DNA from: Dirofilaria immitis
Lineage: Eukaryota; Nematoda; Chromadorea; Rhabditida; Onchocercidae
Direction of reading: 5' to 3'
Assembly: GCA_024305405.1 (NCBI GenBank)
Contig: JAKNDB010000087.1
Location: forward strand, 8,434,501 to 8,498,500
Length of the DNA: 64,000 bases
In this document: positions 1-15,100 of the stretch, one piece after another
Layout: every line of letters starts with the position of its first letter
Position numbering within the stretch: the stretch's first letter is position 1
Position numbers and translations under genes: made by a program
The notes under the pieces: model-generated
The model's database searches: none
Told to the model about the DNA's origin: nothing
The model's input: the letters and a program-made list of their open reading frames with translations, nothing else

Positions 1-3000
1 TATATATATATATATATGTATCTGCATCTAAACGGCATTATCTTTTTGCGGTAATTACATCAAATTAGATAAATCAGCAAATTTATCAGAATTTAGTTCC
101 TTCATTTAAGTAACGTATCGCTAATAATTAGAGTTATATAAGCTATATATATATACTAAATAAAATCAGAAATTGGGTGATATAATATAAATATTAGGAG
201 AATTTGATGACAAAATAATACGCTGATATACATACATTAATGCTTAATGCATTTATTTCGAAGAGTTTGATCAATCGTCGATGTCATCATCTTATTAAGT
301 AAAATTATAATGAATTAAATAAATTAAAGCAAATGATTAAATGGTTGTCATAGTGAAGTCGATTTCTCTTTCGATCATATTCGATAAATGATGTTGTTTA
401 GAGCAGGTGACAAGCAATAATGCATTACCTGAATAATTTTTCTGATGTGTGAACTAGCTATTAATGATATTATATGTGTAATAGATTGACTAAATATTAC
501 GATTATTTGTTAGTTGATAAATAATTTACTTTTAATTAACATCTCCAATATAGCAATTTGAAAATACGCAAGCTTTAAATTATTATTTAGTTTTATTTCT
601 TTCTCACTGTAGTTATCTACATCATTTAGCAGTTATTTTTAATCAAGATCAATAAATTTCCGAAATATATGCAATTTTCTCATTTCAGAAAATCTATTAT
701 ATTTAATCAATCGTATATAAATGTTAAATAATATGAAATAATTGTTAACTAATGTGAGATAAATTTGAAATATTCACTTAAGTGAATTCTTATTTGCATC
801 TATTCACATAACTTTTACTAATTGTCCTCCATTCATTATAATATACAAATTATGATTATACATGGCTATGAAGGCACCATATAATGACAGTTCTCGAATA
901 AGCTATAAAATGTTTAGATTTTCTTCGACATTTGAATAAATCTTAATTCTATTTTTCATGCATATATGTATATATGTTCAATGATACATTATAAATGCTC
1001 GGCATTTCGCAAAGTTGCTATTCATACGCATATAGTCTTTAGAAGCCCAATTTGAAATCAATTTTGCACAAATTTATAAATTATCCATAAACTTGAGTTA
1101 AACTTAAGATATGTGATTGCGTATAAGAGTGCCATTTATAAGTTCGAATAAAATTTAAATACTTCATATTTAAGGTAAAACGGAATAATGGCTGTGTTGG
1201 TACCAATCTTACCATGTGTATGTATTTTTCTACTATGTCTTTTAATTGGCTTTGTTGGTAGTACCATGCTCATTATAGCTACTATTCAGAGCAAGTATAT
1301 CATTGATGATTAAATATTTTATGATTATTTTTAATCACTAATGATTATTTGAACAGTGATACCAGTTATATTTGATCATTAGTCATTGATTTTTGTACGG
1401 ATGTAAAAAGAAAGAAAAAAAAGTAAAAGCTAAGCATAAAACATTATGATTATTTAATTAATTTGACATTAGCTAATTCTTGGCAGGACGAAATTCAAAG
1501 ATTCAGTGCAAGTTTCAGAAGACAAAAAGAGAATTACGTCTACATAATTTCATGTAAATATGAATTATTCATAGTTAACATTTTTTATGTAGTAAATATT
1601 AAACCTTAGTTTCAATTTCAAAAATAATCTCTACATGGATTCCAGGTATCTGCATAATATTAACAACATATGCATAGCACTGAATGCATTTGGTGACATT
1701 CTTCACCAAATTGGTCACATTCCATTTGCATACTTTATTTTTACCGGAATTACTTTTATACCTTTGCGGACATGTATTTGGATACAATTAATACCCAATT
1801 TTGGTCTAAATTTTGCAATGACTGCATTATTACCTATTGGTGTGAATCGCGCCATAGCCATATTAAAACCTTTAAGGTAAATATTTGGATGTAATAAGTA
1901 AGTTCAACCTTTCTGCAGGTGGAATATAATGGCGTTTTCAAATAATGAGACTAAATTTGTCTGCTGCCTTCTTCCAAATTCGAAAATATTTCTGAGTAAA
2001 AACTGTTACTTTCATTTGCAGATATCAAAAATTGAAAAAGAAATTTAATATCGTAGCAATGACTCTACCACCTGCACTTTATGCAGTTATTATGCTCGTA
2101 TTGGTTTTCATATATGAAGGAAATAACAAGTAAGTTAGTTAGATTTTTGGGCATATACTGTCAATTACCATGATATATTCAAAATCAAATTTATACAGAA
2201 TAAATGCCTCATATACGATAATAACAGTTTTCTTGAAAAAAATCAACAATATCAACTTGGTCCTGAACAAAAAAAAACTTTTTGCTTCGTTTTTTTATTT
2301 GGAAAAAATGGGATAAATTTTTTCCTCTATTAAGATGAATGAATATGAAATAAAGGGAGATAATAGAGAAATGAAAAATATAACAGAAAAATCTTGAAGA
2401 AAGCATTGTTGTAAAAAGAAAAAAGACTTATCTTAGCAAACAATACCAACAATGTAAATAAAAATATATGAGAATGTTCGATGTTCGAAATTGTGAAAAT
2501 ACAGAAAATATTTCTAATATGCTCTTTTCTTGACGATGTATACTAAGTAAGAGCTCTATTTCCTATCTCATTTCTCTTTTCTGTTTCATTTCCAGTGCCG
2601 AAATAATCTGTCATGTGGTAGCAGTATACAGTGATCAAGTAAGTTCGATTTGGAGCATTTCATCAACTCTTATTAATTTAGCGACAATTATTCTTTATGC
2701 AATATTGAGCCGAGTCATAGTGAAGGCTGAGACAAGTGAGCTATTTAATTGACTAATAAAATAAAAATCAACTTGAACAATACCTGCTTGAAATATCCCG
2801 TCATATACCCTTAATTTTGTTTTTTTTTTGCAATTCAACTACAGTCATTTCCATATTAAGATCATATCTTTTATGAAAGTACAATTAATAATGAATAACT
2901 GAAATTATTGCCATAATAATACACTACTTTTAATTGCAGCAACTAGAAACTTCGAATTAATACAAACATTAAAGATAATCGTGGCATCTGTTGGCTTGGG

Positions 3001-4097
3001 ACACTTATTATCAATGACGATATATTTATCGACACTAGTCTTCGATTTTTCCGAAATGACAGTGTTTTATATAGGATGTTATGCGGGAATATTTATTAAT
3101 ATAAGCATTTCATGCAACTGGTTATTTTATTATTGGAGAAGGTAAGAATTAACAGAGTAATTGTTTTTGAGATCATCATCATCATCGGATTATCATTGAT
3201 CATGAAATATCGGAAAATAATATTTTAACATTGAAATATTGTAATATTAATAATATCTTCAACAATTAATAATTTCGGCATCGATTGGTCATAATTACAA
3301 TTTTAATTACAGAAAAAAAAACAAAATATTGCAGTACAGATTATCGAAATGAATTGAAAAAGCAACTCAGGAAACTTCCGTGCTTAGAAAATGTGACACC
3401 AACATATACAATGCAGTATGTATCCACGATTCACCGGTAAGAAGAATTCCATAACAACTGGATGCGAAAATCTTCCGAATTTGATCCTGTTCTCTAATGA
3501 TATCCATGCAGATGATAATAAAGAATCAAAAATTAGCGGGAATATTGGGAGTGATTGCTACTACAGTCATCCCATAATTTAATTTAATTCTCATGTCTCA
3601 TGTAACTTTTCACATTAATTCATGGAGATTATTTATTTCTGCAATGAAAAAAAAACGATAATTTCAACTAAGCAGAGGAAAGACTTTTTCATAAGTTATA
3701 ATATCGCGCAACATATTTTTGATGGTAATTTGCATTACTGTTCTTCTATAAGCATTTCAATTTAGGATGTAATATTTTGTTTCCCTGAGGCTAAAAATAT
3801 GTAGTAATTAATAACAAAAATCCTTACATTATCCTCAATTTGATTCAGCATGCTTAAAGCCATATTGCTTTTCTAAAAAATGAATATTGAAGAATTATAA
3901 GATTATGCCAAAAATAGAATTACATCAAAGATCATCAAGGACCCAACTTCTTCAAATTGATTAGAAAACTTTCGAAAACTATTAAACTTATTTCTGTTAT
4001 CTATATTCACAAGAAATAAAAGCATGGAAATTATGAATGAATTATGGAAATGAAATTATATTCAAAACTACAGGAAATAAAGCTATATTAAAAACAA
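1..4097. repeat. Long direct repeat, copy A (left end at window edge)
   Basis: This segment matches about 57281-61393 almost base for base, starting in the same TA microsatellite and diverging at about 4097/61393 after the shared stretch ending TTAAAAACAA. The differences I could find are length changes of single-base runs: T run near 43, A run near 2236, T run near 2290, A run near 2504, A run near 3312, G run near 3676 and A run near 3877. I saw no substitutions in the parts compared. It carries a complete GPCR gene with about 1.2 kb upstream and 0.65 kb downstream. Because it begins at base 1, its true left boundary cannot be seen. Confidence 0.93.
1188..3440 (+). CDS. Seven-transmembrane chemoreceptor-like GPCR, copy A
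   Basis: Six coding exons join in frame: 1188-1294, 1646-1876, 2022-2129, 2596-2735, 2940-3141 and 3335-3440, giving about 297 residues. Hydrophobic segments are distributed as TM1 (exon 1), TM2-TM3 (exon 2), TM4 (exon 3), TM5 (exon 4) and TM6-TM7 (exon 5). The end of TM3 reads [15 protein letters not shown], the position of the DRY-type motif; Asp is replaced by Asn here, while copy B has Asp. The tail begins [10 protein letters not shown]. The arrangement resembles the nematode Srsx family of chemoreceptors, which are membrane receptors usually found in sensory neurons; family placement is from memory and the ligand is unknown. The gene is identical in protein sequence to copy C as far as I could read. 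A GTAAG overlaps the stop codon; splicing there would add only one or two codons. Confidence 0.8.
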
Positions 4098-6113
4098 CTA
4101 ATTGCTTCGCTTTATCCATCAAGTTTTTAATTCATGAAATGTTAACGTACGCTAACGACATGTTTTATTCATATCCGACATCTCTTAAATTTGCATCCAA
4201 AACTCTATTTAGGTAAAAAAGTGTTACTTTTCTGTATTTCAATCCCCAATTTCAACTGAATTGAGAGTCCGAACTTCAGTTTCTCTTCTACTTTAATTTT
4301 AGTCTTTGTCCTCGGACATTCTACAAATTTCGGCAAAAGTATGGTGATGTTGAGAAAATGGGAACTTGGATAGGGATTTGTTGTGTAGCGAAGATTTATT
4401 ATCACAGATAATATCCGTCGTAACCACGATGCACAAATTAATTGAGAAATATCGACAGTCGATAGCTTGAATTTCCTTTAATTGTAGGGAAATTATCTGA
4501 GGCTTATTAATATTGAGTTAGAGAATTGAAACGCGGCAACGTACGATGAGTGCAGGGTTGTCGTACCTAAGGAAATGATGTGAATATATGAATGTGTATG
4601 GATGTGACCTCTAAACCCATAATTTTCTCTTTTATATTGATAGTCTACAATGCTTTAAGTAACGCCCTATGACCAGAAGAATTATAGGTCAAAATATAAT
4701 CGATTACAATGCTTTAAACAACATCCTTCAACAATTATAAGATTGACCTTTAGGATGAATTTTATTAGGCAACATTAAAACAATTTTATATTACCAAATT
4801 CTTTGATCGTACCAAGATATTTTTAATAATACAAATATCTTGATTATTTCCAAATATTTATATTATAAATATTTCTGTTATTCCAACAATAATTTTTCGG
4901 TAAAAAATTGAAAAAAATCTTTTATTTAATTTGAGAACTACAACTGATGCTAGCTAACAAGACATAATTCATGCAAGCAGCCACGATCTAACAAATTAGT
5001 AAATTTAACTGGCTTAAATATAATAATTCTTTATATTTGACAAAAGGAAAGTTAGCGCACAGCCTGCAAACATACATATTATGCATGCCGAGTTTATGAC
5101 ATATTCTATAAAAACTCAAGTCTCGAATATTCCGATCCAGAAAAGAATCGAATCTTCGAATCTGATGAATATCAGCTCATATAAAAAAATCACTGAAGGA
5201 GCTGGAATTTCCTGACTATACATATTATAGTTGGAATAAAGTTAAAAATAGTAACTTCATTTCCAACTATACAAACAAAATTTTCTTAAAAACTAATTTA
5301 GTAAAAGTTTCGATTGCTGAAAAAAATGCTTTTGAAAAAATCATTTACTTACCTTGCGGACACCACAAATCACCTATAGAAACGATCTACATTGAGGAAT
5401 CTAAGTAAAAAAATAGAATAAAGAAAATGTGTCAAAATGTTGACGAGGCAGTGCTATTTAATACATCACAAATTTCATAATACAGTAAGCAAAAGCAATG
5501 AAGAGTGAGGGCTTAAAGAAGTAGAATAAATATAAAGAAAGAAGCCAAAACTTTTTTGTCGCAGTATTTTATTAGAAGATTATTATCTCATATGAATGTA
5601 AAATCTTTAATTCTTTTTTCGAATCATCTGAAGACATCGAGTGATACTAAAATTAGGTTTAAATTTCAGCATAAAAAGGCAAAGTTAGCATCATGCAAAA
5701 TCGGCATTTTTCAGTTTAAATAACGAAAAAAATGCAAATTGGGAATCTTGAAAATGCCAGGAAAGTTTTGCATAAAATATGATCTATATTCTATTTAGCG
5801 TAAGAAAAATAATAGCCTAAATAATCAAAACAAAACAAGAGACTGTAACATGCTTGTAATAAGGTTATATAAATTAAGTCAAAAGAGATAAGAAGAAAGA
5901 ATTCTCAATGAAGGACATGTAAGAAACCAGAACATAGTAAAGCAATAAAATTTATAATTTTTACTATGTAATCACTTTTTTAGTTAGTAAAAGTAAAAAA
6001 AAGAGTTAGCAACAAAAAACAACACGAAAACGTAAAATCTGAAAATTTTTATCTTTGTCATACTGCAGTAACTGGTCCAAGTTCAGCAGAGATAGCAGCT
6101 GTGTGTACGGCTT
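3441..6113. other. Intergenic, no gene seen
   Basis: AT-rich sequence between GPCR copy A and the convergent 3' end of the DOCK gene. Only short ORFs occur, with no recognisable domain. An imperfect tandem duplication lies at about 4643-4740, sharing the core TACAATGCTTTAA. Confidence 0.6.
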
Positions 6114-9100
6114 TTAATGTATGCGCTTCGGAACATTTATTTTTCGAACGCCAACAATTGGTGCCATTCGTTTCGTAAATTCGATATAATTTTTCTGCAG
6201 TTCATTCTAAAATTTCCAAAATTAAATTCTGAGTGAAACTCAATGAGAAACTCAGCCTAAAATAATTCATCATGGGAATGAAACAGATAGAATGACGAAT
6301 CATCCGAACGCTTATAGATTAATTAAAATTAATGTAATTAAAAAAATAATATTAATCCTATGCACACAATATCGTTATCTAAAAACCGATCATCCTGATA
6401 TATTAGTGATACGGAATATTCTTTTCAATGAACGGAATATTCTTCCATATTTATAAATGAAAGTGTTATAAACGATGGAAGACATTTAAAGAAAAAATAA
6501 CTTCATATTGCGATAAAAGAATTGTTTCCAACAAAAGAAGAATTATTCCGTTCATTAAAAATCAACAGAACAAGTTAACCTGATAAGCCTGCTGATCTGC
6601 CTGGATAAGCTTCTTGTTTTTTTGAAGAGCATCAGCACATTTTTCGAGAAATCTTTGAAACATAAACGAAGTTTATTTTGGAGTTTATCCATCGGTTTGC
6701 CACGTTCATCCAAAACTACATTTGTAAGAAACACGTTGGCGATCTTCAAAAGGAAGAATCAATAAAATTATTGCTGAAAATGATAACAAAAACATGGATA
6801 ATACCGCTTCGTCTGTTAACTCATCAGGAAAAAATGGATATTAGTATCATAAAAAGTGTCAAGAAAGTAAATATGAAGTTAAAAAATGATCTCTTGCTAA
6901 TCTTAAATTTTAATGATAATCTTAAATATAATTCCCGAATTTAGAAATCTAGTCAGAATCTAATTTTCAGCATGTTCGTAATGTACTTTCATTAATATTT
7001 TGGTAAATGTATGAAGCTTTGGCATCTCACTTCTATAGGACCTTGATTGACGGTGGTGCCAATGCAACCTTGTAGCACCATTTGAAGCATTTTGGCATCC
7101 GGTGGATCTTGTACAGTAGCAGCAGCTAATTCACGAGTTCGTTTCTGGACATCTTCAATTGCTACTTCAATTGGCGTTAAAATGATCTGTTCACGATTCA
7201 CTACTCGAAGACGAGTTTTAACGTATGGGAAACTGGAAAAGATAATAGTTCAAAAAAAAAAAAAGAAATGACTTCATTTACAAAAAAAAAAACTGAACGA
7301 TAAGAAATTTAGGAAAGAAAATTTTTCTAGAGTTTTCCGTAATCCAAGCAACGACTGCAAGTGTATGTAAGCTTCCCACTGCTGAAATTTTTTCATCCTT
7401 AAAATATCATATTAATATATTGAATATATTGCTGATTTGTTTCTTCTGATCCTATCAGACACATATGCAATAAATGCATGGCTGCATGGAGCTTTTATAT
7501 AAGTTCTCATACTTCAATATCTCAAGTCAAACAATATAAAATTGAAAGCTAATTTCAAATTACCAATATTGCGTGACGAGCACAGTTCGTTTTTATACTG
7601 ATCTTTCAAATCACCGTGAGCACGACCATCTTTCGTAAATGGTGTTGCATAGACAAATCGATATAACTTGTGATTCCTTTCGAAATGAGTTGGACGACGA
7701 CGTCGTTCCCAATTCTCCAAATAGGGTTCTACATATGTGATTTGCAAATAGGCTTTCGTAGAATCCAAACGATTCCGATCAACCTACACATTGATTTTGA
7801 TCATTAATTGAAACAGCTTTATTCATTTTCTCTCTAATAACTTTCACGGCTGCATAATATCATTATTCAAAGCTAATCAATAGATTAAAACCTACAACAT
7901 TCGAATCTTTAATAACTTCCACAATTCCTTTTCCAAAACGATCTGTGTAAAACGCATCCAAACGATGGCTGATTTCGGACAATTTTGTAATAGCCGGTTC
8001 TTTATAGATGAATTCGACACCGTCTAAATCACCAAAACGGCCACCAAAAACCTACCCGAAAATACGTGCCGAAGCAGCGTTTATCAGCACTGAAATTTCA
8101 CCGAAAATTTTTATAAATTTGTTAACAAAAACGAAGTTTTTGAACTTTTCATATTGCAATCGAAATATAACTGTATTCTTTCCAGAGGTTTTTCCATAAA
8201 TGTCGTTTTCAGATTCTTAATTTAATGTTTGGACAATTAAATATAATCATCCATAAATATCCGCAAATATCATTTCAGTGAAAAATTGTGCTGAGACATA
8301 TCGAAACGTAACCACAAAAAAAGGAAAAAAATCTTTATTGAATTGTTTTGTATAATGCAAAGTTAATGTCGCTTCATATTTATTAAAAACTAGATATTCT
8401 AGCATAAATGAATGAATGCATCTGGAATTCTTTTTATATACCTTGGTAAAGGCGAATACCACGCATCGCCGATATCTTCAATCAGTGGTATAGTTGGTTC
8501 AATACGTGAAAGTGCTTGACTTAAGCAACTATATACTTGTGCCAAGTGTCGATAATCATGATTTTCTTCCAAAATTGGTATTATTACCTAACGTAAATAA
8601 ATTATTGAAAAGAAAATTTTGTGTGAAACTTTGAAATCTTTATAAAATAGCTACAATTTACTTATCAAAAGGCTTTGTTTCAATAAAATGTACAAATGTT
8701 TAATAACCTTATAGAGTTGTATCATTGATTCATACATTTGAGCCTTTTCCATAAATTGCGCTGTTTTCTCCACCAAATGTACTAAACCATTTTGTGTGAA
8801 ATGACGACTTTCACAAATACCTTCTTCATCGGGACTAAAAGTTCATACGAATGCACAGCATTTATTATGTTACGAACTCTCTCATATTCCTGGAAATTTG
8901 AAGCGAGAAAAAAATTCTACAAAAGAAAATTGAAACTGATCCTTGAATTATTATGGTAATTCTAAAATGTAGACGAAATTGTTTTCCGGTTGAAATAAAA
9001 ATATTACCTAATAACATCATCCGAAACAGCGCTTTCTTCGAGAATATTATCACTTATAGCCTCGAAAGCAGCAGCACCTTTAGGTACATACACATCATAC

Positions 9101-12100
9101 TCACGCATTGAAATATACTCAGCAGCTAAAGCGGCTGCATGTAACATGCACTGTGCAGCTTCTGCTGCGTTATCGCGAGCTGAATGCTTATTCGCCATAT
9201 TTATCAACCATGTTAATCTGTAATTATCGCTTCTTCAAGTACATTTCATAATAAACATCAACTTCAAGGAATGTAAAAAATAGAAAATTTGTAATTAATT
9301 AAGACGTGGAACGAAAATATTTGTCAGAATATTCTCAAATGTCAACCAAATCATGAATGGACAGAATAGTTTAACAATTGGCACGCTTTTTTCAGGAAAT
9401 TATGATTGTCTGCCATTTCATATACAAAATATAGAACTGATTTGTCCGAACTAATGAAATAAAAATACTCTAATAACAGCGGAAAATAATGCTAACCTAA
9501 GATCTGGATTATTTTGATATCCTTTCGCGACGCGATACATAAGATCGATTAGCATTTCAAAATCATTAGTGTATTCTTTCATTTTGACTGTGTCCGACAA
9601 TATCATATGCAAATTAAAGACCAGATCTTTTACCTGCATTATATTCCATGTTTTTAATCCAAGAATTCTAAACTTCGCAGGAAAAATTGAAAAGATTCTA
9701 GACCGAGAATTAACATTCTGCATAATTCACCTGTTCTGAGAAAGTAGTGTTGCGTAGTTGCGAATCAATTGAAGCATCCGTTTCGGAATATGTCAGAACA
9801 GTTTTCAAACTGTGACGTAAACAGTCTTCATTTATCCAATCACCATGTTTGGTTCCCGTGGAAACCAGTGTACTTAATGACATCGTAATTTGCATTTTAA
9901 CTTTTGAAAAACTTGATCCCGATTCGAAGCTTTGCCTCATCAATAGATATAATGAAGCTGCAGCCTATAAATCTTATCTCATTAAAAAAATAGACTAAAT
10001 TTCCATCGCGTATTGTATATCAAACTTTCACAATAAACTTATCTTCCGTATTATTTTCACCGAGATTTCATTCAACTATTCAGACTTCAGTTTATTTTTC
10101 GATATTACATCCTAATATTTGCTAGATAAAATTCATTTATATAATTAATCTTTGATTCCTATGTGATTATATCTGTTTTTATTTTCATAAATTACTTTAA
10201 CAATTAGAAATCTCGCCACTTCGGTAATATAAACAATAAATGTTAATTTTAAGAATCAAACTTAACGTTTTGTACTTCTTTAAAATTCTAACAAAACCTG
10301 CGAACGAATAGCTGGCAAACGAGATGCACAGTGTCTTAACAGATGAAGGCATAATTCACCACACTGTTCCGTCTCCTGTAAACAAAATATTCTCATCAGT
10401 TGTTTACCGCAACAATTCTTAATATTTATATGAAGGATATAATGTGTAAGTAGGAGGACCAAATAAAAATTTCGGAATAAAAATTAAAACTGCATTCAAG
10501 AAAAATGGATTTGAATAATAAATCAAGTAAAAATTAGTAAATCAAGCCAAATAATTGGAACAATCAGGCTTCGAAGAGGTCGCAGTAATTTATAAAAATC
10601 GAAAACACGAAAATATTTCACCTGTTCGAACAACAAATATGGATATTTCGTAACTATTGCACGTTGACTTGCAAAGACATTTTCCAAAGTCTGTACTGAT
10701 TGATTGCAAGCAAGAATATGCATCTTGAAAAAAACGTTTCATAAAAACAAAAGAAATTTAAACATTTCATAATTCCGATATTACTAACTTTTCTGCCTAC
10801 CTATTTTTTGTTTACTTTGGTATCCAAGTTTCAACTTTTCAGTGGTAAAAATCCTGGTATTTAATCTCTCACTTGGATATTAAGATAAAAATTCCTAGTA
10901 TCTACGATGCATTTAAATATATAGAAATCTGAAGAATTGTTTTCTATAGTTGTTGAAAAAGGATTTTTGAATTTAAAAATAGCAACAAATAATTCAGAAC
11001 TACGCATAAATAATGATAAACTCACCAACACTTTCAAGACGAAAGGTAATACGTAAAAAGATAATCAGAACTGAGAACCGAAACAACACGTATGATTAGT
11101 TCTAATGTATCCAACACTATTAATGGTATCTCAGTGCAAAGAGTTGCTTCAAGTATAACATCATCATTTGCTAAATCAAACGAATTACTTTGGAAAATAA
11201 ACAGCTTCGATTTTTTGAATTCTCTTTTCAATTCATTATAATAATTTGATTTCGAGATATTCTGCATTTTACAAAGCTATTAATATTTGCAACTTAATAA
11301 TGAAGAGTAGTTTATAACTTACGGATAGGTTCATAACTTGACTGTCTATCACTACTACCAGTGCAACTTTTCCAAGAACCTTTTCCATTTGAATCTTTGG
11401 TTTCTTTACGCCACCGAACACTTTCAAAATCTGTTGCACTATGCGATTTTTTTGGTTGAGCTCTTTGACTGATAAGCCTTCGATATTACTACCTTCCTCA
11501 TTCGTTTCCTCCACAATCTCAGTGGAACCCTTCAATCTTCCAATGTGTAGATAAGCAGTTTTTATCATTTTAACATATAATTTACAAGAATTTCGAGTTT
11601 TTAATGTTGTTTAAATTACTTAAAAAATCGACCATTACCTGAGTGGCGCAGAAAAAAGGTGATCTAAATTCGAAGCAAGAAACAGCAAGCTGTAGAACAT
11701 CGAGAAACTGCGAAATTCGATTTGATGATAAATCGCGAATCCACTGTCGCAAAGATGATCGTTCCATGTTTTTCAGTGTCCAACAAAAACATGCTAATAG
11801 CTAAATGAGATTTGAAAAAATTAAAAAATTTTAAAAATAAAAATCCAAAATGATTCAATCATAATCCTACACAAAACTTCACAGTAATATATGATGTTTT
11901 ATGAAAATTATCACCTGACGTGTATTTTCCAGTGAAAGTGATGGCCGCACTAAATCAATATGTTTTCGTTCTGTCCGAGGTGAACAAGGCGGTGAAAAAT
12001 TCATCCCACCAATTGCAAGCATAACTTCATCGTTGATGAATGGACTGTTATCTATTTCCGTTGCATAACTGTAGTTTAAGAATTCTAAGATAGTTAAAAT

Positions 12101-15100
12101 CTTTCTTAAACTTCGGAAATATATTTAGTGAATTCCGAAAGACTTTTGTAAAATTAGAAAACTTGCCCATTAGAAATGAATTTAGAAATCTCATAGTTAA
12201 TACTGGAAGGTTTTGAGTAAGGATCGTGCAATTGAGCGGATGCATCCAGAACAATACCGATCAATGGTAAATATAATGATGCCACTCGTGCTCTCACAGC
12301 GTTATCAAGAAGTCGAGCATCTAATTCATGGCTGCTCAGCAAATTACGAATGAGACTTATAGCACTGGAAATTATCTCAAAATTATCATTTTTTCCCTGA
12401 TAAATAAGATATTGCAAATATATATGACCGAGTGCTCATTAAATTAAGTGAAGAAGACGTAAAGATATCACTGAACATGTTTCTTTTTAGAAGTTCAAAA
12501 TTAAAGGAAACTTGAGTTTCAAATTTTAACTAAGATGAACTAACCGTGAATGAAGCAAAGTATTTGATGTATCAAGAACAGAAGCCAGATCAGAGAGAGC
12601 AAGACCAATTAAAAAATGTTGCGAACGAAACTCTACAGTTAGTTCTGCTAATCCAATTCCACCATGCGATTCATTTGCTTGATTTGAAGATCAGAAAAAA
12701 ATAAGGCTGTGTGATGGTTTCCTTTTTAAAATACAAACAATCAAATAAATGACTTCAAAAAATCTATCAAAAGTGGGGTTTGAGAATTTAAAATATCTAA
12801 CTTCAAGAAATTAAATCAACCTGCTACTGATACTCAAATTTCCTGGGCTCGAAGGTTGAATCTGTGAAGAAGAATGATGCAAGGATATTGATAAACTAGA
12901 GCAAACCTCCGGACTGGACAAAAATACTGGTGCTACTGACTGAAATTCGAACTATTAAGGACGAAGAGAGAAAGAAAAATGGTTACTGAAAAATAAGTAC
13001 ATTCCACAAAATCTAATTCTTACATGAAATGATCCACCGGAATGGCTCGTTGACATATTCTGCAAGTTAGTAGAAACAAACGGCAAATTTAATATAACAA
13101 AATGTTCATGAGAAGCAATGATACGCAAAAATCCAATTTAATTAGCATAAGGGTTGGGATTACGCATGATTCGGTAGAGTTACTGAAAAAAGATAGAAAT
13201 TATTCATCAATTTCTTAACCTCCAATGATTATGATTATACGAAACAAGGTTCCTTCACAACCCATTTCCTGCACGCTCACTTACTACTTACTAAATTACT
13301 CTCGGTTGGAAAGACATATGTAAATCTCAAGAAGCCTAAAATTCATTATCATAAAAAAAAACTAACTAGATTTTTTGGAAAAGGAATTTATATAAAATTT
13401 ACCCTATTTTAGCAGCAATTTCATAGTTAAATTCTCTGACCATTGTCATCACGAAAGTTCGATCCATCAATGAAAAGCAATCACGCAAAAAATAAGCCCA
13501 TGAAGTACTGATTGACTGTGACTAAACTATAAATTTAGTCTTTTTCCTGATTATAGTATATATAATATCTGATAAGTTTCGCCTTTCTTTATATTATTAC
13601 TATTATCACTATTGCCACAATTATATTATTATTATTTTTTGAATGACGCAGGAATCTTCTGTATCAACAATTGATTGCTGTGATATTACCTGTCTTGGAT
13701 CTTTCACAATTCTTTGGATCACCTCACTGATAATAGCTTGAGAAAGGGCATTCAAATCTTGGATAAAAGTTTCACTAAAGCGAAGCTTACGTGGCAAAGT
13801 ACAAACGATTTGAAAGAGATAAATATTCTGCCATTGATTTGATCTATAAAATATTCTATGAGCGAGAAACAGAGCGAAAACTTTCTAAGTTTGATATATC
13901 TCACAATTCTCTGTCTTAAAGGTTTAAATTTTTTTCATGGCATAGATTAAAGACATAGTTCGACACTTAATCCTACCTTGTAGAACTAAATAAATCTGCA
14001 AAAACAAACAACTCAATAAGCTTCAAAACAAACTATAAGTTCAAGGAAGAACCAAGAATTAAGAAAAGCCATTTCTCGAGCTGCACCACTGCTGATTACC
14101 CACTGCAAAGCTAATTCTTCGTGCATTACCTGGAAAAACTAATATATGAAATGATTCTAAAAATTCCGCTGGAAATTCGATGGACGAAACCGATGTTCCA
14201 ATTACTATTTCAATTATTTTTGAACAAATTATATATAGTATCAAAAATACACCATATAACCTTTTTGATTCATTCTGTTCACAGTCACCTTCAGCAGATG
14301 TTTTCATATAATTTGTTCGTTCAAACTCTCCTTAAAAAAACAAAAACATTTTATTTTATTTACTGACCAATTTTCATAAGTTTCTTTCTTTTTGAAGTAA
14401 TGCAGGATTATTCTACTGTCCTTTTAATAGCAATATATTGTAATAAAAATAAGCCTTCTTTAAAACAAATAGCAGTCTAATGAGTAAATCATTAAGATTT
14501 TCATTTTGAAAAAACTATACATAAACAATTTCCTATGAAGGAAATATCATGTGCAACATCCTTACCAAATAACATTTAACTTAGCTTCACTTACTGACAA
14601 TATCGAGTAGATGCTTGCTTTCCGGTGAAGTAGGCATTCGTGATGTACTTTCCAATTTTATCTGCCTCATACTGTTGTTCGGCTGAACGAACGAAGTTTC
14701 TAAATCTTGGAAAATATTTTCAGAATTTCATTATATAAGCATTAATTAAATTAATGTATTCTGTAGTACATAATGTCATTATTAAGTTATTTACTCATTA
14801 ATTCAAAAAATTTGAAAAAACTTATAGCAAACCTTTAAGGGCAATTTTATGGTAATGAATATAAGTAGTAAGGAGTGAACTACGACCATGAGCGTCGCAG
14901 AAGCCATTTAAAAGAATGGTACATATTTTGACAAGTTGTCCAAGCACTTCAAAACATATAGCTGACACTGATACTGCAAAATCGATATTAAAAATGAATT
15001 TAAATATATGAAAATCACCGAATCACTTATTCTAACCTGAACTATCTTATACACTAAGAGAGAATGATAATATGGTAACATCGAAAAATGTAAGAAGTGA